From the NCBI GenBank assembly GCA_950097015.1, contig CATNEN010000008.1, positions 3,410,001-3,474,000 of the forward strand: 64,000 nucleotides of DNA. Reading direction: 5' to 3'. The stretch's first letter is position 1. Every line of letters starts with the position of its first letter. Below the pieces are notes generated by a model that was not told the DNA's origin, made no database searches, and saw only the letters and a list, made by a program, of their open reading frames with translations. Positions 45,101 to 57,100 of the stretch are shown here, piece by piece. Source of the stretch: Macrostomum hystrix. Taxonomy: Eukaryota > Platyhelminthes > Macrostomidae. Position numbers and translations under genes: made by a program.

Positions 45101-45742
45101 AAGTCTTGCTCCTCCTGCTGGGGACTTGAGAAGAAGTTGAGGCTGCTGCAGCTGCAGACAGCTCGAGGTAACGAGATCAAGAGAAGCGTGCTGACAGAGA
45201 GCGATGAGAACACGGCAGTCGAGTACTTCAAGGTGTACGATCGAGTGATGCGCTACATCAAGAGCGAACACTCTGTCACAGTGACAGAGATTGAGAGCAT
45301 CGAGAAGATCGAGAGCATGGCTCTTGACCGTCGTCTGTTGGATGTTCGCAGCCAGTTGGTGAAGAAGGACTCAGTTCCCGAGCAGTTCTTTCATGGAACC
45401 CGAGGCGATATCGCCGAGTTGATCATCAAAGAGGGATTCAAGGTGGGCTCTAGTGGAATGTACGGCGCCGGGATCTACTTTGCCACGGACACCACAAAGA
45501 GCGTGCAGTACTGTCGCGAGTCAGGCACCCGGACTCTTCTGTTGTGCGACGTTCTTCTCGGAAAGACAATGGTCTGCGACAGGCCACAGAATCACCTCAA
45601 CCTGAAGGCTGTCACCGACGCAGGCTACGACTCTGTGTTCGCCAAGCGGAACACTAAGGCCACCAAGGGCGTCTTGAACGACGAGTACATCGTGTACCGT
45701 CCTGAGCAGGCCGCTCCAAGGTACCTCGTCAAATTTCGCTAG
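39166..45742 (+). CDS. znfx1-like: ZNFX1-like SF1 helicase with NFX1 zinc fingers and C-terminal PARP domain, copy 2
   Basis: Exons 39166-39223, 39330-39524 and 40326-45742 join in phase 1 to 1889 residues. The first exon is inferred from a good donor (GAG followed by GTCAGT) and a length match with copy 1 (58 versus 61 bp). Order: RGG-rich segment (about 20-50, GGSRGGSHGRGGGRG); acidic linker ending DFRFG; cold-shock/OB-like domain (about 85-133); helicase with GPPGCGKT (723-730), EEAA (1081-1084), GDHKQLRP and YQGDENDIV; NFX1 fingers (about 1385-1680); PARP domain with His1774, Tyr1802 and Glu1871. Residues from about 195 onward are almost identical to copy 1, except a zinc-finger block encoded by 44297-44623. 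Copy 1 has an intron splitting the RGG/acidic region that copy 2 lacks. Like copy 1 it is predicted to be an RNA-dependent helicase coupled to ADP-ribosylation; this is inference. Confidence 0.92.
39657..39791 (-). mobile_element. SINE of a different family, minus strand
   Basis: On the minus strand a B-box-like AAGTTCGAATCTCAGCCC is followed by CAACTTGTGCCCTCAAGCAA, a block resembling the conserved centre of several animal SINE families. It lies in intron 2 of helicase copy 2, head to head with SINE family 1 copy C. Confidence 0.55.
39798..40110 (+). mobile_element. SINE family 1 copy C (in intron 2 of helicase copy 2)
   Basis: The tRNA-like head (CAGTGGTAGACCGGTTGACG, GAGCTCGATTCCGCGG) and the body (GGGGCGCAGCCGCGGAGAGA) match copy A. 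The 3' end is CACTAAATGATGTGCC. It lies sense to the host gene, in the intron homologous to the one holding copy A. Confidence 0.85.
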
Positions 45743-46467
45743 GCTTTTTTGGGCAGTAGAAAAAATAATTTTCAGTCACGCTTGCGCTCTTGACTTAACT
45801 AAACGTGTGGAAGTGACGCTGTCCCAATTGGGCTTATGGTTTGCTTCATCGTTTTGTAGAAGTCTGCATCACCATGATTCTGCATCACCATGGCTCTGCA
45901 TCACCATTTATCAACTGCTTCCATTCGGTCAACTGTGTTGCTTCTTAAATTATGTGCTAATTTTCTTGCACTTTTCTCGCTAGCTGCTAAAGTCATATAT
46001 ATTTTTTTTGTTTGAACACGCAACAATCATTTGTCCGTTTCTTAGTTGTGTAATCTAGCAAAAAAGTATAGCAATATTCTTTGCTATATTTTGACTATTT
46101 CGCAAATCTTCTTAAGCGGCGAAAGTTTTTTTTGCTTTTTTGCACGTTGAAAGCACGATTGAAAAAATTATCTTATCTTATAATAAAGAAGAAAATTATA
46201 AAGATATTTTTCAGCGTTTGTGGTTACGCATGGCTGAGATTATTATAATTTTTCTACACTACGCTGTATAATCTATACAATCTTAACACTAGTTCTCAAC
46301 AAAATTCAATTTTATCTATACACCTAACGTGTATTTTTGCCTCGAAACAAAACTCGCTTACTTATCAGAGCTGTTTGTCTCTCCCATAAATCTCCCATAA
46401 ATGAGCAAGACCTAAATGACAAGACTGCGCTTTATTTGTTTATTATTTTCCTTAAAAAATATTTACG
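45743..46467 (+). other. 3' flank of helicase copy 2
   Basis: No exon is seen. Three tandem copies of CTGCATCACCATG-type sequence lie near 45863-45908. AATAAA at 46182-46187 is a candidate polyadenylation signal, giving a UTR of about 460 bp. Confidence 0.45.
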
Positions 46468-47078
46468 TTTTAGAAGGCAATCTCTTCTCTATCTATTTGC
46501 AGGGGGGCCCGGGGCACTTGTCGCACAAGCGACGGAGCGGCACGCCCCCAGACCGACGAACTAGGCGCTTAGCGCCCATCGCGCCGCCTCTGAGCAGGCA
46601 CCACACACAGCAGCACAGACCAGCCGGGGAGGGCAGGAGGCACCCAGAATTGGCAGCAGTATCCCTCACCCCAACCCCACACGCACAGAGCAGACCAAGC
46701 CGGGGGGAAAGGCTGATAAGAAATCAGTCCTCAGGGGAGCGGGTGATGAGTGTACACTTATCCAATCGCGCTGACGGAGATCCAGAAAGCGCGCGCCAGT
46801 GTACACCCGCCCCCCAGCCACCCCCCAAGGCCTCACGCCCCAGCGCCAACGCACCCAACTCAAACAACGCAGAACAGGCACACAGAAAGGTATAGCGAAG
46901 CTATTATTTCAAGCTTTGATTGCACGAAATATGGTGCACTCCGCCGGTCGCTACTGTCCAAACCCACCAACAAGTCCCGAAATTAATCGTGACTTGAAGG
47001 GAGAATCGAACTAGCGTCTATTGGAGTGCGAGGCAGCGACGCTAGCCGCTGACCCACTCGCCCAATTTTAGAAGGCAA
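46468..47078 (-). mobile_element. Long GC-rich tRNA-derived element with 13-bp target duplication
   Basis: TTTTAGAAGGCAA occurs at 46468-46480 and 47066-47078, bracketing 585 bp of sequence far more GC-rich than its surroundings. Read on the minus strand the element opens with a tRNA-like head: A-box-like GAGTGGGTCAGCGGCTAGCG and B-box-like AGTTCGATTCTC. The body has no convincing coding frame. This fits a recent insertion by target-primed reverse transcription. The family differs from SINE family 1 though the heads are related. Confidence 0.75.
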
Positions 47079-48184
47079 ACATTATTTGTAATTCCTCATC
47101 GGCTTATAAGCGATCGTAATTCAGGCTGTTGGAATTAGTCAACAATTTTAATTGGGGTTCATTTCAAAATAATTAAATACACACAGTGGGAACCTCGACT
47201 AAAGCTTCGTTCCTGCAATTTCAAGAATTATTTGTTTGTTTTATTGTATTCATACGAAGATTATTTTTACTTGATTGATTGATCGATTGATCGATTAAAG
47301 CTGGCTCCGGCAAGAACACCTGTTTCGAAAATCAATTGTTTTTATTTGTAGCAATATAAAATAGTTCGACTTAAAAAATAGTCGAGGACTATAACGAGGA
47401 AACAACGGTATATTTTATAAAACCATTTTTAAAGAAGGGATGACTACCAGTACAAGTGCTGAAGTAGTAAAGCGAAAAAGTTGGTGCACTGGAAGAAAAA
47501 CACAGCTAATTTGCGCTAATCAAAGATGATTAAATTCGAGTACGAGAAAAAGCAATAAAATTGCGACAGAACTAAGGCTACTGATTAGATCTAGGGTGTT
47601 AGGTTCCAGATTAAGGAGGTAAGCGAAATTATTTTGATCACACTAAATATATAAAGAATAGCAATACTTATTAGGCAAAAAAGGTTTAAAGATACATTAT
47701 AAATAAAATAACGATGAAATTTTTAATAAGTAAAAGTATTTTATACTTATACATATTAAGGACCACTAGAAGAAGAGTACTCTTCACATATTTGAATTTA
47801 GGACCACTAGAAGAACATGAAATAAAAATTCTATTGTCGTCATGTCATTTCTTCTTCTAGTGGTCCTTGATTTGAATGCGATAACTAGTTTGCTTTGGAT
47901 TTAAAGTGATTGAAAAAAAGCTGCAAATACTTTCTGCTAAGCGGAAGGAATATTTCTTAAACTGATGCGTTAGAAACAGTTTTTTTCGTTTTTAGACTGA
48001 GCTTGATAAAGCCTTTATACATTTGTTTGAATTAAAACAAGAAGTTTAAATTATTTGTTTTCAATGAAACGATAAAAAAGCGTGGGTTTGCAGTTGCTTT
48101 CTGTCCACGTTTATAGACGCAATATACTGTTCATACCAAAAAAAAAAGAAATAATTCTGTGCTTTTAATATAAAATAATTTAGC
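47079..48184 (+). other. Upstream region of the myosin gene
   Basis: AT-rich with no other gene. It includes a GATT/GATC tetranucleotide run near 47270-47297 and the inverted-repeat element listed next. No convincing TATA box at a usual distance was found. Confidence 0.45.
47758..47868. mobile_element. Small inverted-repeat element upstream of the myosin gene
   Basis: AAGGACCACTAGAAGAA at 47758 and again near 47800 is mirrored by TTCTTCTAGTGGTCCTT at 47852-47868. The inner word ATTCTATTGTCGTCATGTCA (about 47830) reappears inverted near 48756-48775 in myosin intron 1, suggesting a second, partial copy. Confidence 0.5.
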
Positions 48185-51100
48185 ATGGAGGGGCAAAGCA
48201 ATGAAGATGGAGTTGGTATTTCAGATTTTATTCTATATGACACACTGACAACTGAGGACATCGTTAGCAACCTGAAAGAAAGGTGAGCCCATGCATATTT
48301 GTTTGCGTTTTAAAAATAGAAATGAAAAAGGCAGCAAAAAATAAGTATTTCGATGTTTTTATTTACTTTTCAGTAATTTTTATACTTGTTATTATTATAA
48401 GGTGAGTATGTACTGTGAAAGTTGAAATTTTAAAGTAGAAAAGCTTCACTTCCAAATTATAAGTGGGGTCAAGTTATAAAAGTTGTGAATTTTTTAATTA
48501 GGCCTACTGATTTTTTCATATAAATGTAATCCTTTAAAATGCATTTATTTTTTGTTTGTTGCAGTTCTTTATTTGAAATAGTATCTAATTGAGGAAATAT
48601 GGCATTTCATTTGTATAAATTCTAGCTGTTTTCTTACAAATTAACTACCTAATAAAGTATTTATTGATGAATAGATGCTAGTGGTTTCTTAGCTTTTAAT
48701 TCTAGACGACTTACTTATGTTATATGTATAGTGCTTGTGGCTACAATTAATGAGCATGACATGACGACAATAGAATTTTGATTTCATCATTACAGAAGCT
48801 TACAAGGTCAGAATTCTGATAGTTGATGGCACAGTGCTTTAATTACCTTAATGAAGTTAATTTATTAGTTTCTTTTTAGGTTTAAATTGAGCCTTTTCAA
48901 ACTAGACGCATTGTTGCACCTGTGTAAATGAGTATGAAATTTGTTTAACTTTACAGATAAAAGTAACAACTTTATTGCTCATTGTCACAGGCCCTTAAAT
49001 AGAAATGAAAGTATGAAACTTATTTATTCATTAGCTCATTATTTTCTTACTTTGAAATTAAGATTCTCGAAGAACAAGATCTACACCTACATTGGCGAGA
49101 TCCTGGTCTCCGTGAATCCCTACCGGGATCTGCAGCTCTACACTGAAAAGTGCATCGCCGACTATCGCAACAGGGAGAGATACGAGAGGCCGCCGCACAT
49201 CTACTGGGTGGCGGACACCGCACACAAGACTCTCGCCAGATTCGGACAGGACACCTGCGTGCTCATCTCGGGCGAGAGCGGCTCCGGCAAGACCGAGGCG
49301 AGCAAAGTCATCCTACAGTACCTGGCTCACAATGCCGCCTTTGGGGTTGCCAGCGCCTCCGCCGCCGCGGCCGGCGGCAGACAGAGCAGGTCCTTGGACA
49401 GACAGCGAGTCCGCGCTCAGGTTGATCGGTTAGTGTACAGGGGTTGGTGGCAGAGCTGCCTCTAGCACCAAGGTCCCTGAGCTCGATTCTGCGGCGAGGC
49501 CACATTTATTTGGGGTGCAGCCGCGGAAAGAAGGCTTGGGGGCTTGTCGTGCAATTTACGCACTTGAACCAACCTCCAAGGCACAGTGAAGTGTACACTG
49601 CCTGACGATGAGAAAGCCAGGGCAGATGTACACACCTGTGTGAGAGTGTGCCTGCGTACAGTATCTGAGTGCTATTGCCATTGCAACTATTATTAACATT
49701 ATTGATCGGTTATTACTTGATCTTGACCTTGACTCAATTCGACCTTGACCAGATCTTAACTTTATCCGATTCGACCTTGACCCAATTTTATCATAAAAAT
49801 CCATCCATTCCCATGTGTTCTATGAAATATGGTCTTTGTCTTTAATTAAAAACTTTAAAAGAGACGTTGTTTTCCTCGTGACTGCCGCCTCACCTTTGTT
49901 AGAGCCTGCAGTGCCTACCCAATGTCCTCCAACTGTTACAGTCGTTTTTTATACAAAAGGACGCAGCTGTCTGAATACTGAATCCCGTTTCCTCAATCTG
50001 CCGCCGCAGAGTCGCCGAGATCCTCATCGACTCCACCAGCCTCCTGGAGGCGTACGGCAACGCCCAGACGACTCGAAACGACAACTCAAGCCGGTTCGGC
50101 AAGTACATGGACATCCTCTTCGACTTCAAGGGCGACCCGGCCGGTGGCAGCATGCGCAACTATCTGCTGGAGAAGAGTCGCGTGGTGCACCAGCAGGCCG
50201 GCGAGAGGAATTTCCACATCTTCTACCAGATGCTGGCCGGATTGGCCGAGCCGGAGCGGCGAAGACTTGGCCTGCCCACCGGCGGCCTGAAGGACTTCGC
50301 CTACCTCGTGCAGGGCGGCTGCTCCGCGCTCGGGGTGAGTCTTAAACCTTGCCGGTCTGAAATCTCTCTCCCTCTCTTGTAGAGTATAACGTAGATTATA
50401 ACGTACATTCTATGTACATTCTAAAGTACATTCTATGTACATTCTAAAGTACATTCTATGTACATTCTAAAGTACATTCTATGTACATTCTAAAGTACAT
50501 TCTATGTACATTCTAAAGTACATTCTATGTACATTCTAAAGTACATTCTATGTACATTCTAAAGTACATTCTATGTACATTCTAAAGTACATTATATGAA
50601 CATTCTATCGTATGTACAAATTCTTACTTTGCATATTCTAATATACATTTAGTGAAATAAGAAGGTCGTGCAATAAATTGAGTCTTCAAATTTAGAGTCA
50701 ATCTTTGAACATCTTGTGGGGGGTTGGTTAAAACGAAAACGGAGTGAGCACGGGCCAGAGGGTAAGAGACGAGATGGAGGGGGTGAGGAAATAGAGTCGA
50801 AGAGCGAGCCAATCAGAGACGAGGGGGAATAGATAGAAATAAAGCTTAGCTAAGAAGTTGAACAGACAGAGGGATAGAGGGGAAATCCTAATTACGTATA
50901 TTCCAATTAAAACTCAATCCGTTCTCAAATATTAGAAAGACGACGCAGCAAATTTTCGCAAAGTCAGCCAGGCCATGGACTCCGTTGCCTTCACACCCGG
51001 GGAGAAGGACAGCTGCCTGCGAGTCACTGCTGCCGTCATGCTGCTAGTGAGCAATTTTATTTCAACGTTTTAAGCGCCCAATAGAAATTCCTTACTAAAG

Positions 51101-54100
51101 TTAGTTGTTCTGTTTTCCTTACTAAAGTTAGTTGTTCTGTTTTAGGGCAACATTGAATACGAGTCTAATCCGGATGATCAGAGCAACAGCTCCGTGCGAG
51201 TGAAGTCGGCATGCCAGCAGTCCCTGTCGCAGCTGGCCGGCCTTCTCCGCGTACAACTGGACGAACTGACCAAGGCATTGGTCTCTAGGCGCATAACGAC
51301 AGCTAGCGACTCTGTGGACAAGGCCTACGACATGCCGCAGGCGGTCTATGCGAGGGACGCCCTAGCCAAGGCCATCTATGATCGGCTGTTTAATTTTGTC
51401 TTCGAGAAAGTCAACTCGGCGCTAGCTGCAGCCGGCGAGATTGACGGAGATGGCGACGGAGTCGGCGTCAGAGGCGCCGAGAAGGCAGCCAAGCGGCGCG
51501 CCATCGGCATTCTTGACATCTATGGCTTCGAGATCTTCGAGACTAACAGGTTGAACTGGGTCAGGTTGAATTCGGTCAAGTTAGATTGGGTCAGGTCAGA
51601 TTGGGCCTAGTCAGATTGGGTCAGGTCAGGTCAGATTGGGCCAGGTCAGGTTAGATTGGGTCAGGTCAGATTGGGCCAGGTCAGATTGGGCCAGGTCAGG
51701 TTAGATTGGGTCAGGTCAGATTGGGTCAGGTCAGGTCAGATTGGGTCAGGTCAGGTCAGATTGGGTCAGGTCAGATTGGGCCAGGTCACGTCAGATTGGG
51801 TTAGGTCAGATTGGGTCAGGTCAGATTGGGTCAGGTCAGATTGGGTCAGGTCAGGTCAGATTGGGTCAGGTCAGATTGGGCCTAGTCAGATTGGGTCAGG
51901 TCAGGTCAGATTGGGCCAGGTCGGATTAAGAAGGATCAGATTAAATTAGCTGATATTAAATTCTATTAAAGTACAAACTAATTTGGTACTTTTTCAGCTT
52001 CGAGCAGTTCTGCATCAACTACTGCAACGAGCGGCTGCAGCAGCTCTTTATTGAGCTCATTCTCAAACAGGAACAGGAGGAGTATGAAAAGGAGGGAATC
52101 CAATGGGAGCACGTAAGTTAGCGTGGCTACCAGGCTTGCATTGTGTCTAACCAGCTGTCCCCAATGTCTAACCAGCTGTCCCCAATGTCCAACCAGCTGT
52201 CCCCAATGTCTAACCATCTGTCCCCAATGTCCAACCAGCTGTCCCCAATGTCTAACCAGCTGTCCCCAATGTCTAACCATCTGTCCCCAATGTCTAACCA
52301 TCTGTCCCCAATGTCTAACCATCTGTCCCCAATGTCTAACCATCTGTCCCCAATGTCTAACCAGCTGTCCCCAATGTCTAACCAGCTGTCCCCAATGTCT
52401 AACCATCTGTCCCCAATGTCTAACCAGCTGTCCCCAATGTCTAACCATCTGTCCCCAACGTCTAACCATCTGTCCCCAATGTCCAACCAGCTGTCCCCAA
52501 TGTCTAACCATCTGTCCCCAATGTCCAACCAGCTGTCCCCAATGTCTAACCAGCTGTCCCCAATGTCTAACCAGCTGTCCCCAATGTCCAACCAGCTGTC
52601 CCCAATGTCTAACCAGCTGTCCCCAATGTCTAACCATCTGTCCCCAATGTCTAACCAGCTGTCCCCAATGTCTAACCAGCTGTCCCCAATGTCTAATTAA
52701 CTGTTTATTCAAAGGCTTTCGACAAGGATTTGATCAGTGTACAATTTACCTGCAATATCGGAGCTAGAAATCATTTTAGTTGTTTAGTTTCGACAGGTGA
52801 AACTAAACCAAACCAGGCCTTTTGAACCATAAAATCTTAACGTTTGAATGAGCCACCAGCTCTGTGAGCATGAGTAGTCGAAGATAAGATTAGGAGCAGA
52901 TAGGGAATTTTTACAAACCGACTCGTGCTGAATGTGTGTGCCCCAACTCTTTGAGTTTTGAGTAGGGACTGATTGGGACAAGGAGAGCTTGTGGACACAG
53001 TACCGAGCACTTGAGTCTGTTTGCTCAACACCTATGGATACTTATCGAAACAGTTAAAAAGTGCACTTCTCTTCGCTTTAGTGCCTTCCTCTGTCTTCCC
53101 CTGCCATCCTCTGCCATTCTCTGCCATTCTCTGCCATTCTCTGCCTTCCCCTGCCATCCTCTGCCATCCTCTGCGATCCTCTGCCTTCCCCTGCCATTCT
53201 CTGCCATCCTCTGCCATCCTCTGCCATCCTCTGCAATCTTCTGCCTTTCTCTGCCATTCTCTGCCATCCTCTGCCATCCTCTGCCTTCCTCTGCCATTCT
53301 CTGCCATTCTCTGCCTTCCTCTGCCATCCTCTGCCTTCCTCTTCCATTCTCTGCCATCCTCTTCTTCCATCCTCTGCCTTCCTCTGCCATTCTCTGCCTT
53401 CCTCTGCCATCCTCTGCCATCCTCTGCCTTCCTCTACCTTCCTCTGCCATTCTCTGCCTTCCTCTGCCATTCTCTGCCTTCCTCTGCCATCCTCTGCCAT
53501 CCTCTGCCATCCTCTGCCATCCTCTGCCATCCTCTGCCATCCTCTGCCTTCCTCTGCCATCCTCTGCCATTCTCTGCCTTCCACTGCCATCCTCTGGGAT
53601 CCTCTGCCTTCCACTGCCATCCTCTGCCTTCCTCTGCCATCCTCTGCCTTCCTCTGCCATCCTCTGCCTTCCTCTGCCATCCTCTGCCATCCTCTGCCAT
53701 CCTCTGCCTTCCTCTGCCATCCTCTGCCATTCTCTGCCTTCCACTGCCATCCTCTGGGATCCTCTGCCTTCCTCTGCCATCCTCTGCCTTCCTCTGCCAT
53801 CCTCTGCCTTCCTCTGCCATTCTCTGCCATTCTCTGCCTTCCACTGCCATCCTCTGCCATTCTCTTCCATCCTCTACAATCTTGTGCCATTCTCTGCCTT
53901 CCTCTGCCATCCTCTGCCTTCCTCTTCCATTCTCTGCCATCCTCTTCTTCCATCCTCTGCCTTCCTCTGCCTTCCTCTGCCTTCCTCTGCCATCCTCTTC
54001 CATTCTCTGCCATCCTCTGCCATCCTCTGCCATCCTCTGCCATCCTCTGCCATTCTCTGCCTTCCTCTGCCATTCTCTGCCTTCCTCTGCCATCCTCTGC

Positions 54101-57100
54101 CATTCTCTGCCTTCCACTGCCATCCTCTGGGATCCTCTGCCTTCCTCTGCCATCCTCTGCCTTCCTCTGCCATCCTCTGCCTTCCTCTGCCATCCTCTGC
54201 CTTCCTCTGCCATCCTCTGCCATCCTCTGCCTTCCTCTGCCTTCCTCTCCTATCCACTATTCTCCTGCTCCTTCTCCTTATTCCCTTCTCATTGACTCTC
54301 AGTGAGTAAACTTTCTCCTTTGGCTCACCAGGAATTTAAGCCCAGAACAATGTGACAGATATCTAACGCATAAAAGGCTGGGAATATAAAACTTTAAAAA
54401 GCTATTTGCATCAATTGGCACACTCTGAAGTGTGCAGTTCTTTCGTCCAAGAGGCTGTGCTTAAAACCCAGGCCTGCAGTTTAATATGCGAATGCACTCT
54501 GCCTATTCGTTCAACTCATTGCGACTGCTTTTTTGCGTTTGACTTGACAAAAGGCGTGCACAGCCAACTGCCCGGGCTAGCAACAGCCACCTCATTTAGC
54601 TCTGCTTTTGCTATAGCTTGGCTTTTTATTAGTTCTCAGCTCTGTTTCAGTGCTCATAATTTCTACTCTGTCTATTCTGTCTGGTGAGCTGAGCAGTCTT
54701 AAACACAAAAATAGGAGACAACGCCCCAGCTATGAGAATCGGAGGATAAAATGGCTTGAGGAGATCGGATTCAGGGCGGGTCCCATTCGTGCGACCTTAG
54801 TAGGCTCAGCTAATAATCTACGAGCTATGCACAACTCAACTCGCCTGGTTACTTGAGATATTGGGTTATTAACTAGACAACTAACTGGCTGCTTGCTTGA
54901 TGACCTGTTTCTCGGCACCTGAGCTTATTAGCTGTCTCACCTTCTAATATGCACTGCTTAGTGTTACTGACTGACCTTCCATACCTGACCTGCTTGTTCG
55001 ATCTATCCTCACCTAACTCTACTTCTTCCTGTACCTCTCCTCTCCTCTCCTCTCCTCTCCTGTCCTCTCCTGTCCTGTCCTCTCCCGTCCTCCCCTCTCC
55101 TGTCCTCTCCTGTCCTGTCCTCTCCTGTCCTCTCCTGTCCTCTCCTCTCCTGTCCTCTCCTGTCCTGTCCTCTCCTGTCCTCTCCTGTCCTCTCCTCTCC
55201 TGTCCTCTCCTGTCCTGTCCTCTCCTGTCCTCTCCTGTCCTCTCCTGTCCTGTCCTCTCCCGTCCTCCCCTCTCCTGTCCTCTCCTGTCCTGTCCTCTCC
55301 TGTCCTCTCCTGTCCTCTCCTCTCCTGTCCTCTCCTGTCCTGTCCTCTCCTGTCCTCTCCTGTCCTCTCCTCTCCTGTCCTCTCCTCTCCTGTCCTCTCC
55401 TCCCCTCTCCTGTCCTGTCCTCTCCTGTCCTCTCCTGTCCTGTCCTGTCCTGTCCTCTCCTGTCCTCTCCTCTCCTGTCCTCTCCTGTCCTCTCCTCTCC
55501 TGTCCTCTCCTGTCCTCTCCTCTCCTGTCCTCCCCTCTCCTGTCCTCCCCTCTCCTGTCCTGTCCTGTCCTCTCCTGTCCTCTCCTCTCCTGTCCTCTCC
55601 TGTCCTCTCCTGTCCTGTCCTCTCCTCTCCTCTCCTCTCCTGTCTTGTCAAATCCTCTCCTGTCCTCCCCTCTCCTGTTCTGTCCTGTCCTGTCCTCTCC
55701 TGTCCTGTCCTCTCCTGTCCTGTCCTCTCCTGTCCTCTCCTGTCCTCTCCTCTCCTGTCCTCTCCTGTCCTGTCCTCTCCTGTCTTGTCCTCTCCTCTCC
55801 TGTCCTCCCCTCTCCTGTCCTGTCCTCTCCTGTCTTGTCCTCTCCTCTCCTGTCCTCCCCTCTCCTGTCCTGTCCTGTCCTATCCTGTCCTCTCATGTCC
55901 TGTCCTGTCCTGTCCTCTCCTGTCCTCTCCTGTCCTCTCCTCTCCTGTCTTCTCCTCTCCTGTCCTCTCCTCTCCTGTCCTCTCCTGTCCTGTCCTCTCC
56001 TGTCTTGTCCTCTCCTGTCCTCTCCTCCCCTCTCCTGTCCTGTCCTCTCCTGTCCTCTCCTGTCCTGTCCTGTCCTGTCCTCTCCTGTCCTCTCCTCTCC
56101 TGTCCTCTCCTGTCCTCTCCTCTCCTGTCCTCTCCTCTCCTGTCCTCCCCTCTCCTGTCCTGTCCTCTCCTGTCCTCTCCTGTCCTGTCCTGTCCTGTCC
56201 TCTCCTGTCCTCTCCTCTCCTGTCCTCTCCTGTCCTGTCCTCTCCCGTCCTCCCCTCTCCTGTCCTCTCCTGTCCTGTCCTCTCCTGTCCTCTCCTGTCC
56301 TCTCCTCTCCTGTCCTCTCCTGTCCTGTCCTCTCCTGTCCTCTCCTGTCCTCTCCTCTCCTGTCCTCTCCTCTCCTGTCCTCTCCTCCCCTCTCCTGTCC
56401 TGTCCTCTCCTGTCCTCTCCTGTCCTGTCCTGTCCTGTCCTCTCCTGTCCTCTCCTCTCCTGTCCTCTCCTGTCCTCTCCTCTCCTGTCCTCTCCTGTCC
56501 TCTCCTCTCCTGTCCTCCCCTCTCCTGTCCTCCCCTCTCCTGTCCTGTCCTGTCCTCTCCTGTCCTCTCCTCTCCTGTCCTCTCCTGTCCTCTCCTGTCC
56601 TGTCCTCTCCTCTCCTCTCCTCTCCTGTCTTGTCAAATCCTCTCCTGTCCTCCCCTCTCCTGTTCTGTCCTGTCCTGTCCTCTCCTGTCCTGTCCTCTCC
56701 TGTCCTGTCCTCTCCTGTCCTCTCCTGTCCTCTCCTCTCCTGTCCTCTCCTGTCCTGTCCTCTCCTGTCTTGTCCTCTCCTCTCCTGTCCTCCCCTCTCC
56801 TGTCCTGTCCTCTCCTGTCTTGTCCTCTCCTCTCCTGTCCTCCCCTCTCCTGTCCTGTCCTGTCCTATCCTGTCCTCTCCTGTCCTGTCCTGTCCTGTCC
56901 TCTCCTGTCCTCTCCTGTCCTCTCCTCTCCTGTCTTCTCCTCTCCTGTCCTCTCCTCTCCTGTCCTCTCCTGTCCTGTCCTCTCCTGTCCTCTCCTCTCC
57001 TGTCCTCTCCTCCCCTCTCCTGTCCTGTCCTCTCCTGTCCTCTCCTGTCCTGTCCTGTCCTGTCCTCTCCTGTCCTCTCCTCTCCTGTCCTCTCCTGTCC

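Noticed and set aside
46416-46895. 159-codon frame in the GC-rich insertion
   Set aside because: Composition is that of a GC-rich non-coding element; no motif is recognisable, and the frame runs antisense to the tRNA-headed element.
53011-54309. Long open frames on both strands (up to 432 codons)
   Set aside because: By-products of the 10-bp CTCTGCCATC array; several frames are open at once over the same bases.
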